DNA from: Manihot esculenta
Lineage: Eukaryota; Streptophyta; Magnoliopsida; Malpighiales; Euphorbiaceae
Length of the DNA: 64,000 nucleotides
NCBI RefSeq assembly: GCF_001659605.2
Contig: NC_035176.2
Coordinates: 18,493,122 to 18,557,121 of the forward strand
Direction of reading: 5' to 3'
Notes under the pieces: generated by a model
Told to the model about the DNA's origin: nothing
Database searches by the model: none
The model's input: only the letters and a program-made list of their open reading frames with translations
Shown here: positions 7,969 to 17,021 of the stretch, one piece after another
Layout: each line of letters begins with the position of its first letter
Numbering within the stretch: the stretch's first letter is position 1
Translations under genes and position numbers: made by a program

Positions 7969-10481
7969 CAACTAATCTTCTATACCTTTCAGGATCTGCA
8001 AATGGCTCACTGTCTTCTGTGGTAAGTTGAAGGTTAGGGGTCATTGGGGCACTACAAGGCTTAGCACCCAATTTTCCTGTTTCTGCTAACAAATTAAGAA
8101 CATATTTTCTTTGAGATAAGAAGATGTCTTTCTTACACTGCATAACTTAGATTCCCAAGAAATATTTCAATGAACCTAAAGCCTTTGTATGAAACTATGT
8201 TTTAAGAAATTCTTTTAGGGATGTGATGCCAGCAATGTCACTTCCTGTGATAACGATATCATCCACATATACTACAAGCAGAATTACTCGACTATCAGAG
8301 TTTCTATAAAGAGTGATCACACTTACTCATCTTCATTCCAAACTGTTGGACCACCTCTCTAAACCTGCCAAACCATGCTCGAGGACTCTGTTTCAAGCCA
8401 TAAAGGGATTTTTGAAGTCTACAAACCTTGCCTGACTCCCCTGAGCAACAAAACCAGGTGGTTGCTCAATATAAACCTCCTTCTGAGGATCACCATGAAG
8501 AAAAGCATTTTTAATATCCAGTTGTTGTAAAGGCCAATCATGTGTAGCTGCCAAGGAAATAAACAATCGAACAGATGCGAGCTTGGCAACTGGGGAAAAT
8601 GTATCAGAATAGTCAACTCCATAAGTTTGTGCATAACCTTTGGCCACTAAATGGGCCTTGAGGCGAGCAACAGATCCATCAGAATTTACTTTAACTGCAA
8701 ACACCCATTTGTACCTAATATTCCGCTTTCCTGGGGACAAGGACATTAACTCCCAAGTACCATTAGTGTCAAGGGCCATCATTTCCTCTTCCATTGCAGC
8801 ACGACAACCAGTATGGGACAAAGCCTCAATAGCAGTTTTGGGAACTGAAATAGAATCTAAAGCAGTAGCAAAACAACGAGAAGAAGGGGATAATTGATCA
8901 TAAGAGACACAAGCTGAAATAGGATAAGTGCAAGTATGTTTACCTTTGCGAAGAGCAATGGGCAAATCCAAATCAGACAGTGAAGGATCAGTGGGAGTAG
9001 GATTTGTCGACGAAGAAGCGGGTAGCGGAGCGAAGTCAAAGTCCTCTAAGCGACTGGAATATTTATGAAAGATGGGAGGGCGACCTGACACATGAGCGAA
9101 AGGTGTAGGAGTAGTATGAGGAGACAGAGAGCGAACAATGTATAACAAGAGGTCATCTTCCTCCCTCTGGGTGTTATAAACAGATGATGGCGGGAAAAAC
9201 GGAGTGGACTCAAAGAATGTTACATCCGTAGACACAAGATACCGATTCAGATCAGGAAAAAAAAAGATACTCTTTCTGACGTCGAGAGTAGCTAAGGAAG
9301 ACACATTTGAGTGATTTGGGATCCAATTTAGTAACCTGTGAACGAATATCACGAACAAAACAAGTACACCCAAAGATACGTGGCTCAATAGGAAACAAAG
9401 ATTTAGTGGGAAACAAAATGTTATAAGGGATATCACCATGAAGGATGGAGGAAGGCATGCGATTGATCAAAAAACAAGCAGTGATACAGCATCAGTCCAA
9501 AAACATTTAGGTACTTTCATTTGGAATAAGAGGGCTCTAGCTACTTTAAGAAGATGTCGATTTTTTCTTTCGGCAACTCCATTTTGTGAAGGAGTGTCAA
9601 CACAAGAGGACTGATGAAGAATCCCTTTTTGTAACAAATAAGATTGAAATTCCCCAGAGAGATACTTTTTAGCATTATCACTTTGCAATATACGAATGAG
9701 AATATTGAATTGGGTTTGGATTTCAGCATAAAATGCACAAAAGATGGAAAATAATTTTGAACGACTCTTCATTAAAAATAACTAAGTAGTACGAGAGTAA
9801 TCATCAACAAAAGTAACAAAGTACTTAAAGCCAGATTTAGGCACAGTAGGACAAGGACCCCAAACATCTGAATGTACTAACTCAAAGGGGACGAAGCCCG
9901 TTTATTGACTCGAGACACTGAAGGTAAACGATGATGTTTGGCAAATTGACAAGACTCACAATCTAAAACAGACAAAGAATGAAACTGTGGATATAACATC
10001 TTCAAAGCCGAGAGAGAAGGATGCTCCAAACGACAATGAACATCAAAAGGTGTTAAACGCGTGGAACATGCAAGAGATCTAGGTAGTTGCTAATCCAAGA
10101 CATAGAGACCCTCTGACTCACGCCCTCTACCAATAATTTGCTTCATCAAAAGATCCTGAAAAATACAGTGATCAGGAAAGAATGAGACGCAACAATTCAA
10201 TGTATGAGTGAGTTTACTAACAGAAAGCAAATTAAACACGAACTTAGGGAGACATAACACAGAGGATACAGAAAGAGAAGGGGTTAAGTTGACATGACCA
10301 GAACCCATAACAAAAGATTTAGTACATCAGCAAGAGTAACATAAGAAGCCGATGTATGAGACTCAAGATTGGACAAAAGGGTAGAATTACCTGACATATG
10401 ATCGGTAGCACCAGAATCAATAACCTTAGAGGATGAAGACACAAGACATGCAGTAGAGTTACTTGACTCCGCAATTGCAGT
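7969..10481 (-). pseudogene. Copia B1 RT, integrase and protease, disrupted
   Basis: Minus-strand pol in pieces. RT is at 7969-8800, with [15 protein letters not shown], then [23 protein letters not shown] and [12 protein letters not shown]. The linker is at 8800-9250. Integrase is at 9250-9850 with LQSDNAKKYLSGEF and [13 protein letters not shown]. The protease/GPY-side region is at 10090-10440 with [16 protein letters not shown]. Several frameshifts and stops separate these frames, for example at about 8150, 8390, 9250-9470 and 9775. The right end stops at GCAGT (10477-10481), where copia A is inserted. The same text resumes at 14887. Confidence 0.85.
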
Positions 10482-10732
10482 TGTTGAGATTATTTCTGTA
10501 TATTGAGATTATTTTTGTAAATAGCCTACATTTGTAGTCATAATTAGGGATATGATTGTGTGATATGATTGGAATATGATTAGGCTATAATTAGGGAATT
10601 AATTTATTTTCTTACCTAGTATGTACTCTTGTAAGTCAAGTAGTATATATACCCCAATTGGCTTGATGTGAATAATCAAGTATTTTCTCTCAAATCTTCT
10701 ACTCTCTTTTTCTTCTTTTCATCAAAGTTTCA
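10482..10732 (+). repeat. Copia A 5' LTR
   Basis: 251 bp, TGTTGAGATTATTTC to AAGTTTCA. It carries a TATATATACC box near 10645 and a pyrimidine-rich 3' end. Confidence 0.85.
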
Positions 10733-11259
10733 TGGTATCGAGCCAAGAAATTTGGTTCACCTTTGAGTGGCAGATCTGCCACCTTACTTTGGTAACTTTC
10801 TGGAAATCAGTTAGTCTCACCACTCAGCCGATTCCCTAAGCCAGTCTCCGATCTATTTTTCGGCGAAGCACCGCCTCCAGACGCGCCTCCACGCGCCACC
10901 CTGCACAGCTTTCTTCCGGCCACGCACCGACGCTTGCACCATTTTCTGGCGAGTTTTTCACGCCGGCGATTCTTCTCCTAGCTTCGCCCAGCGCCGGCGA
11001 CCACAGCCCAGTAGGTCCGGTCGTCAGATCAGCTTGCCTTCACATGTCCGTCATCCACGCGCGGACGCATGCACATCCTCCGGCGACCGTTTCACACCGG
11101 CGACTCTTCCTCCAGCATTGCCCGACGTCGGCGACCCCAGCCCAGTAGGTCCGGTCGTCAAATTTACTGTTCACAGGCGTTTTTTTTGTGCATATTCGGC
11201 TCCTTTGTGCAGATTCGGGTCCCTACTTGGTCCCTTGTTGTTTCAGAATCTCTCTCGAC
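10733..11259 (+). other. Copia A leader with GC-rich internal duplication
   Basis: The untranslated leader is strikingly GC-rich from about 10855 to 11160. A block of about 120 bp (about 10919-11035) recurs diverged at about 11045-11160, both copies ending AGCCCAGTAGGTCCGGTCGTCA. No convincing frame is conserved between the copies. Copia F shows an analogous GC-rich leader with tandem repeats. Confidence 0.75.
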
Positions 11260-12423
11260 ATGTCTGAGAAGCAAAACACCCTCAATACAGGTTCCGAGTC
11301 TTTTAAACCTGTCGTTTCAATTGCTACGATTAAGTTGCAAGGGAATAATAATTATGTGTCTTGGGCTGCATCCGTAGAATTATGGTTTGTAGGACAGGGG
11401 TATGATGATCATTTAACAAAAAATGTCACTGATATCACTGTCACTGATAGACCCAACTGGGTTAAGATTGATGCTCAACTATGTAGTCTTTTATGGCATT
11501 CGTTAGATCCAAAATTGCTTGCTTTGTTTCAATCTTGCAAAACTTGTTGTAAGGATTGGACTGAGGCCAAAACATTGTATACTAATGATATACAACGCAT
11601 CTATAAGGTTGTGTCAGATATGGTTCACTTACAACAAAATCATCAGGATATGGCTAGTTACTTGGGTCAAGTAGAAACTCTGAAAGATGAATTTAATTCT
11701 CTTATGCCCCTTACTAATGATGTTGATGCGCAAGAAGGACAACGTGATAAATTTTTTATGGTTTTGGCATTAATTGGATTGCAATCTGACCTTTGCTCTG
11801 TGAAAGATCAAATTTTGACTGGTTTAGTTATTCCAACTTTAGAAGATGTGTCAGCTAGGCTCTTACATATTTCCCTTAGTAAGAGTGATGCTACAGATAT
11901 GGAATCCTCAGTTTTGGCTGTACAAGGAAATCAAGGACAAGGAGGCAATCGCAAAGGTAAAGGAAATAAATTTCATTGCTCCTATTGTGATAAAAAAGGT
12001 CACACACGGGATGCATGTTGGGCACTACATGGCCGACCACCACTATCCAATCAATCTGATAATACTGGCAAGCCGGCAGCCCATCTTGCCCAATCTAATG
12101 AAAAAGGTCTGCTTCCACAACCTACCAATAAATCTCAGGACCTAAATTCAATTACTTTAATTGGAGAGGACTATAAAGAATACTTGCAGTTCCAAGCAGC
12201 TAAGCAACATCCTCCATCTACCAGCATTGCTCACTCCGGTGATTCCTTTGCTTGTCTAATTAAGTCTTCACCTGTTGGTCCATGGATCTTAGACTCTGGC
12301 GCTTCTGATCGCATCTCTGATAATCACAATCTTTTATCTACTCTTGTTTCACCTTCTACACCATCTAAAGTCACCTTAGTTAATGGTTCACAAACTCAAG
12401 TTAAAGGAATAGGAGATGTATAA
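11260..12423 (+). CDS. Copia A gag and start of protease
   Basis: From ATG at 11260 the frame reads as a copia gag of the UBN2 type. The opening block is VSIATIKLQGNNNYVSWAASV (residues about 16-36). The gag core follows, then a CCHC zinc knuckle CSYCDKKGHTRDAC (about 237-250) for RNA binding in the virus-like particle. The protease active-site region WILDSGASDRIS (about 343-354) comes next. A single TAA at 12421 stops the frame about 45 residues after the DSG motif. Text continues in the same frame from 12424, so this is a point nonsense change. The longer frame opening at 11188 upstream of the ATG is leader. Confidence 0.8.
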   Translation: MSEKQNTLNTGSESFKPVVSIATIKLQGNNNYVSWAASVELWFVGQGYDDHLTKNVTDITVTDRPNWVKIDAQLCSLLWHSLDPKLLALFQSCKTCCKDWTEAKTLYTNDIQRIYKVVSDMVHLQQNHQDMASYLGQVETLKDEFNSLMPLTNDVDAQEGQRDKFFMVLALIGLQSDLCSVKDQILTGLVIPTLEDVSARLLHISLSKSDATDMESSVLAVQGNQGQGGNRKGKGNKFHCSYCDKKGHTRDACWALHGRPPLSNQSDNTGKPAAHLAQSNEKGLLPQPTNKSQDLNSITLIGEDYKEYLQFQAAKQHPPSTSIAHSGDSFACLIKSSPVGPWILDSGASDRISDNHNLLSTLVSPSTPSKVTLVNGSQTQVKGIGDV

Positions 12424-13270
12424 CTTCTTTCTTCTATTTCCTTAACTATTGTCTTGTTCACTCCTGAATGTCCATATAATTTAATCTCCATTAGCAAATT
12501 GATGAAAAATCTTAATTGTTCAGTAACATTTACTGCTGATTCTGTTGTTGTGCAGGACCGGAGTACTGGGAGAATGATTGGAACAGGATCTGAGTCACAA
12601 GGATTGTACCACCTTTCCACCTCTTCAGTTGCTTTTGTTTCTACCACGTCCGCTGAGCTTATTCATAACCGTTTGGGACATCCTAGTCTTCTCAAATTGC
12701 AGAAAATTGTCCACAGTCTTTCTTCTTTGTCTTCTTTATCATGTGAGTCATGTCAACTTGGGAAACAAACTCGGGCTTCATTTCCCAAGCGAGTCAATAA
12801 CAGGGGCACTTCGATGTTTGATATTGTTCATTCAGATATTTGGGGTCCAAGTCGTGTCAGTACAACTTTGGGATTTCAGTATTTTATTACTTTTATTGAT
12901 GATTATTCTCGTTGCACTTCGTTGTTTTTAATGAAGAATCGCTCTAATTTATTCTCCATTTTTCAAAAATTTTGTGCTGAGATACATAATCAATTTGGTG
13001 TTCGCATTAAGGTTTTGCGTAGTGATAATGCACGAGAATATCTTTTCTCCTCTTTTTCTCATTTCTTGTCTACTCAGGGTATTACTCACCAGACTTCTTG
13101 TGCCCATACTCAACAAAATGGTGTTGCCGAGCGCAAAAATCGGCATTTGATTGAAACCACCCGCACCTTACTCATGCATCATAATGTTCCGCTGCGTTTT
13201 TGGAGCGAGGTGGTCCTTACTTCCTACTACTTGATCAACTGTATGCCTTCCTCTGTTTGCAGCATCAGAG
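12424..13270 (+). pseudogene. Copia A protease end and integrase
   Basis: The frame resumes after the nonsense codon. PYNLISISKL and QGLYHLSTSS close the protease side. Then come the integrase zinc-binding region HNRLGHPSLLKLQKI...CESCQLGKQTR and the catalytic core: HSDIWGPSRV with the first Asp, LRSDNAREYL with the second, and [15 protein letters not shown] with the Glu. All three catalytic residues are visible. The frame shifts at about 13270, after INCMPSSV, where the continuing text moves to another frame (13200-13424). Confidence 0.8.
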
Positions 13271-14640
13271 TCCTTATTCGGTTCTCTTTCCTAACCAGAC
13301 CTCCAACCAGTTGTCACTGCGAGTTTTTGGATGTATATGTTTTGTTCATGATCATACCCCTGGTAAAGACAAACTCCAGCCCAAATCAGTTAAATGCATC
13401 TTTCTTGGCTATTCTCTGCTTTAAAAAGGTTACAAATGCTATGATCCCACTACTAACAGATATTTTGTCTCTGCAGATGTCACCTTTTTTGAAACCTCCC
13501 CTTACTTTTCTTCTAGTCCAATGCATAAAACCTTTGTTCCTAGCGCTTTGCCTGTACCTACACCTCTTATATCTCCTTGGCCTCATGTCAGTCCACCCCT
13601 TCAGGTCTACACCCGTCGACCCTATCCATCTGCTACTGATGCAGGTACTTCTAGTGACTCACCTCCAGTTCCATCATCACCTCCTTCGGTCATGTCTTCA
13701 GTAGCAACAGCTACTCCTCTTGCTCTCCGAAAATGTATTCGCTCTTCTTGCAATCCTCATCCCATTTATAATTTTGTGAGTTATCATCGTTTGTCTCCTT
13801 TCTATTATACTTTTGTTTCCACTATGTCTGCTATTTCTATATCCAAGACAGTTAGAGAAGTATTGGATCATCCTGGTTGGTGTAATGCAATAGTTGAAGA
13901 GATGACTACTCTTCATAATAATGGAACTTGGGAACTGGTCTCTTTACCACTTGGCAAGTCTACTGTTGGTTGTCGATGGGTTTACACAGTTAAGGTGGGA
14001 CCTGATGGCAAAATTGATCGCCTTAAAGCTCACTTTGTAGCTAAGGGTTACACACATATTTATGGGCTTGATTACAGTGATACTTTCTTTCCAGTAGCCA
14101 AAATTGCTTCTATTCGCCTCCTTATCTCACTGGCTGCAATTAATCACTGGGCCCTTCATCAACTGGACATTAAAAATGCATTTCTTCATGGAGAACTCGC
14201 CGAAGAAGTCTGTATGGAGCAACCTCCGGGGTTTGTTGCTCAGGGGAAGTCAGGCTTAGTATGTCGTTTTCGACGCTCATTGTATGGTCTAAAACAGTCT
14301 CCAAGAGCATGGTTCAGATGATTCAACAATGTAGTTCAATAGTTTGGAATGTCTCGAAGTGATTCTGATCATCCCGTATTTTTTCGACATAATGGCAATA
14401 GATGCATCTACTTGGTGGTCTATGTTGATGATATTGTCATTACAGGAAATGATCATGATGAAATCTTTTAGCTTAAGCAACATTTGTTCAGTCATTTCCA
14501 AACTAAAGACCTTAGAAAACTGAAGTATTTCTTAGGGATTGAAGTGGCACAGTCTAAAATAGGTATCGCAATTTCTCAACGAAAATATGCTTTGGACATA
14601 TTGGAAGAAACAGGCATGTTAGACTGTAGACTAGATTTCT
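13271..14640 (+). pseudogene. Copia A linker and reverse transcriptase, C-terminus missing
   Basis: The GKG/GPF-type end of integrase (LRVFGCICFVHD, about 13320) is followed by a stop at 13422-13424, a proline-rich linker, then RT. RT motifs visible are [42 protein letters not shown] and [13 protein letters not shown]. After a TGA at 14319, [14 protein letters not shown] (catalytic YVDD near 14420) and [16 protein letters not shown] follow. TAG codons lie near 14340 and 14469. The text ends at ISQRKYALDILEETGMLDC and then runs into LTR-like DNA without any RNase H. Confidence 0.82.
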
Positions 14641-14667
14641 CAAGCTGCCCTCCATTTTTTCTATATA

Positions 14668-14886
14668 TGAGATTATTTCTGTAAATAGCCTAGATTTGTA
14701 GTGATAATTAGGGATATGATTGTGTGATATGATTGGGATATGATTAGGCTATAATTAGGGAATTAATTTATTTTCTTAACTAGTATGTACTCTTGTAAGT
14801 AGTATACCCCAATTGGCTTGATAGGAATAATCAAGTATTTTCTCTCAAATCTTCTACACTCTTTTTCTTCTTTTCATCAAGTTTCA
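14668..14886 (+). repeat. Copia A 3' LTR (5' part reduced)
   Basis: It matches the 5' LTR from TGAGATTATTTCTGTAAATAGCC onward to AAGTTTCA, about 219 bp against 251. The left border is blurred because the deletion that removed RNase H and the purine tract ends here. Confidence 0.75.
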
Positions 14887-15845
14887 GCAGTGATAGAGGA
14901 AGAATTAGAGGATTTCAGAGATGCCTGGTATTGGGTGAATTGTGCATACTCATCTGCAAATATCAAAATCCCTTGATCTGAAGGGGCCTCAACTGCCATA
15001 TACGCCATTTGTGTGCACTGATTCTTATTCTGTAGTTTTTTGACATGTCTTCTTGGTATGTCCAGGTTCGCGGCAGTAATAACAAATGATTCCTCCTGAG
15101 TCAGAAGTAGAACCTATTTCCCCAGAACGCTGAGATCCTTTACCACCATTAAAACCTCCATTTTGCCCCCCTCTGTTATTCTGTCTGCCACTGTCATTGC
15201 GGCTAACAAGGGCACTAGTGGGGTGTGAAGGAATTAGAGATTTTGTACGCAATACCCTAGTGAACACATCATGTAATAATGATATTTCAGAGTCAAAAAG
15301 AATCTGAGATTTAGCTGTCTCAAACTCTGGAGGGAGACCTACAAGAAAGCTCATAATAGCCATTTGCTCTCGTTGAACTTGTTGAGTTTTCACATCTGTA
15401 CTAAAGGGCATCAATACATTAAGTTCTTCATAAATTCTTTTAAAATCCATGAAATAGGATGTCAAAGTTCTATCATTTTTCTCGACTCAGTAAAACGCCT
15501 TACACACATCATAAATACGGAAAATATTCCCTTTGCCAGAATATAGAAATTCCAAATACTCCATTAATTCTTTAACAAATTCATAGTGATTAATAAGACT
15601 AATCACCTCACTATGAATAGAATTTCGAATCTGCAGAAACAAACGAGCATCATCCCTCATCCAATCTCTATGAGTTTCATCAGTTGGAGGATCCTTGGTA
15701 AGATGATCATCCCTTTCAATACTTCATAAATAAATACGGATAGTCTTACTCCAATCTAAAAAACTAGATCCATTTAATTTGTGTTCCTTGATTTTAGTCA
15801 TCACACGAATCACATCAGTTAAGGTGGTTTTAACTTCAGCCATAA
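14887..15845 (-). pseudogene. Copia B1 gag
   Basis: Minus-strand gag starts with ATG near 15842: MAEVKTT, then [19 protein letters not shown], the UBN2-type opening. The core follows, with the intact stretch 15025-15465 encoding SYFMDFKRIYEELNVLMPFS and PPEFETAKSQILFD. A CCHC knuckle CYYCREPGHTKKTC is near 15040. Stops occur at about 15728 and 15490. The segment to 14887 carries the DQGILIFADEYAQF linker that is also found in B2. Copia B2 has lost most of this gag, so B1 is the better record of the family's gag. Confidence 0.8.
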
Positions 15846-16127
15846 GGACAACCAACCCAAAAAATCAAAATAAACAAAGGATTAGAAGAATAGTACCCGT
15901 GAACAGTACCAGATGAACAGTACCCGATAAACAGTACCAAAAACACTTCCACCCAACACCCGAATGGCATACAAACCTCAGATATGACAAGGGGACGGTG
16001 TGGTGACTCCGGCGATGGTAAGATCCAAATGTTACCCTTTATGGATAACTCAAATTAACAGAGCCCTAAGTCTCCAAAAAAAATTTTAAAAGTTGACGAG
16101 AGAGACAAAAAAAAATCTCTACGAGAA

Positions 16128-16302
16128 TGACTCTGATACTATGTTGAAGGATAATATTTGTTGTATTTCACAATAGATATTACAACCTATTTATACATGA
16201 GAGACGATATCTAAACAGGAAGGAAAATTAAGCCTATGATTATACAATCCTAAGATTAAGCAACTGACCATCTATCAATATTTACTTTCTATATTAACAT
16301 AT
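16128..16302 (-). repeat. Copia B1 primer-binding site and truncated 5' LTR
   Basis: The minus strand reads TAGTATCAGAGTC (16128-16141) just inside the LTR. The LTR starts TGTTGAAGGATAATATTTG at 16142 and stops at TTAACAT near 16302, lacking the final TTTACTTTC...ATAACA of the 3' copy. Confidence 0.8.
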
Positions 16303-16566
16303 GAGAAAAAGAGAGAGAGAGAGAGAGAGACAGATTTGAGAGAAGAGTTTGTGATTGATTATTCTTGAATGAATCTGTAGCTGATCTCTAGCTGGCATTT
16401 ATACATCTCTAACTGCTTCAGTAACAGAGTAGTTACTGGTAGTTACAACTGCTTACAACAGAATTATTCCTTCTATTCCTGCCTATACCAACTTCTAGAA
16501 CTGAGGATCTCTATTCTTCTTCTCTCTGCGTAGTATGTGTCATACTGCTGCAAGGGCTTGCTAACA
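16303..16566 (-). repeat. Gypsy D 5' LTR, right part, with (GA)n tract
   Basis: Starts with a (GA)n microsatellite (16311-16330) continuing the purine-rich text left of copia B1, and ends GCTTGCTAACA, the inverted match of TGTTAGG at 3985. The minus strand has a TATAAATGCC box at about 16400, as expected upstream of an LTR transcription start. Confidence 0.65.
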
Positions 16567-16943
16567 TTGTCTCAACTTCTTGCTGCAGAATAAGTACCTT
16601 CTCCTTGTGAATGTTCATACTTTGTTGACAAGTTATTTTCTTTTGTACAGTAAACTTACTTGTACATGCTATAGATGATTCTTTTTCTTGTACTACTGGG
16701 GGTTTTCATTTATAAAATCTAGCAGTTCCTTCGGAAATTTAGATGTTATATGAATTGTATGTTCATCATAGTCATGTTCATGTGTAGTTTATTATGCTTC
16801 GTTCTTATTACTCAGAACTTGTGCAAGTTTAATTATGTTCAAATTTCAGCACCTTATTTGGCATGTTTTAACATTTTTTTTTGGGTTTCAGTTTTGGATT
16901 AAGCTAGTTCTTTCTTACAAATGATGCATATTTTGCGCTTCAG
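16567..16943 (+). other. Remaining 3' end of RAB intron 1
   Basis: T-rich plant intron sequence ending in TTGCGCTTCAG at the acceptor. It holds no frame resembling the expected first-exon residues, so exon 1 is further left, outside the window. Confidence 0.7.
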
Positions 16944-17021
16944 GTGCTTCTTGGGGATGTTGGTGCTGGAAAGTCTAGTCTTGTGTTGCGTTTTGTGAAA
17001 GGACAGTTTGTTGAATTTCAG
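16944..17021 (+). CDS. RABF2: RAB exon 2: P-loop
   Basis: 78 bp, 26 codons from [17 protein letters not shown] to FVEFQ, in phase 0 at both ends. Acceptor CTTCAG|GTG, donor CAG|GTTGGT. The G1 motif binds the phosphates of GTP. A Gly follows FVK where the Arabidopsis proteins have an acidic residue. Confidence 0.95.

Larger units (their letters stand above)
10477..14891 (+). mobile_element. Copia A, plus-strand LTR retrotransposon lacking RNase H, with GCAGT target duplication
   Basis: A nearly full-length copia element inserted in copia B1. The 5' LTR is 10482-10732, the primer-binding site TGGTATCGAGCC is at 10733, and the leader runs 10733-11259. Gag-protease is 11260-12423, followed by integrase and RT to about 14635 and the 3' LTR at about 14668-14886. 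The 5-bp duplication GCAGT is at 10477-10481 and 14887-14891. Copia B1 is continuous when the element is removed. The RNase H domain and purine tract are missing: the frame goes from the end of RT straight into the LTR. In-frame stops and one frameshift are also present. Confidence 0.88.
4095..16302 (-). mobile_element. Copia B1, minus-strand element split by two later insertions
   Basis: A Ty1/copia element lies in reverse orientation inside the gypsy D LTR. Its pieces are: 3' LTR (4095-4279), RNase H (4280-4842), RT, integrase and protease (7969-10481), gag and leader (14887-16141) and a truncated 5' LTR (16142-16302). Gypsy C1 separates the first two coding pieces and copia A the next two. 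The 5' LTR has lost about 23 bp at its outer end compared with the 3' LTR, so the target duplication cannot be confirmed. Many stops and frameshifts make it a dead copy. A second copy of the family, B2, is at 31677-35515. Confidence 0.85.

Noticed and set aside
16567..16943. Possible RAB exon 1 directly upstream of exon 2
   Set aside because: No ATG-initiated frame in this stretch encodes a short Rab5-like N-terminus ending at a GT donor. Exon 1 is more likely outside the window.
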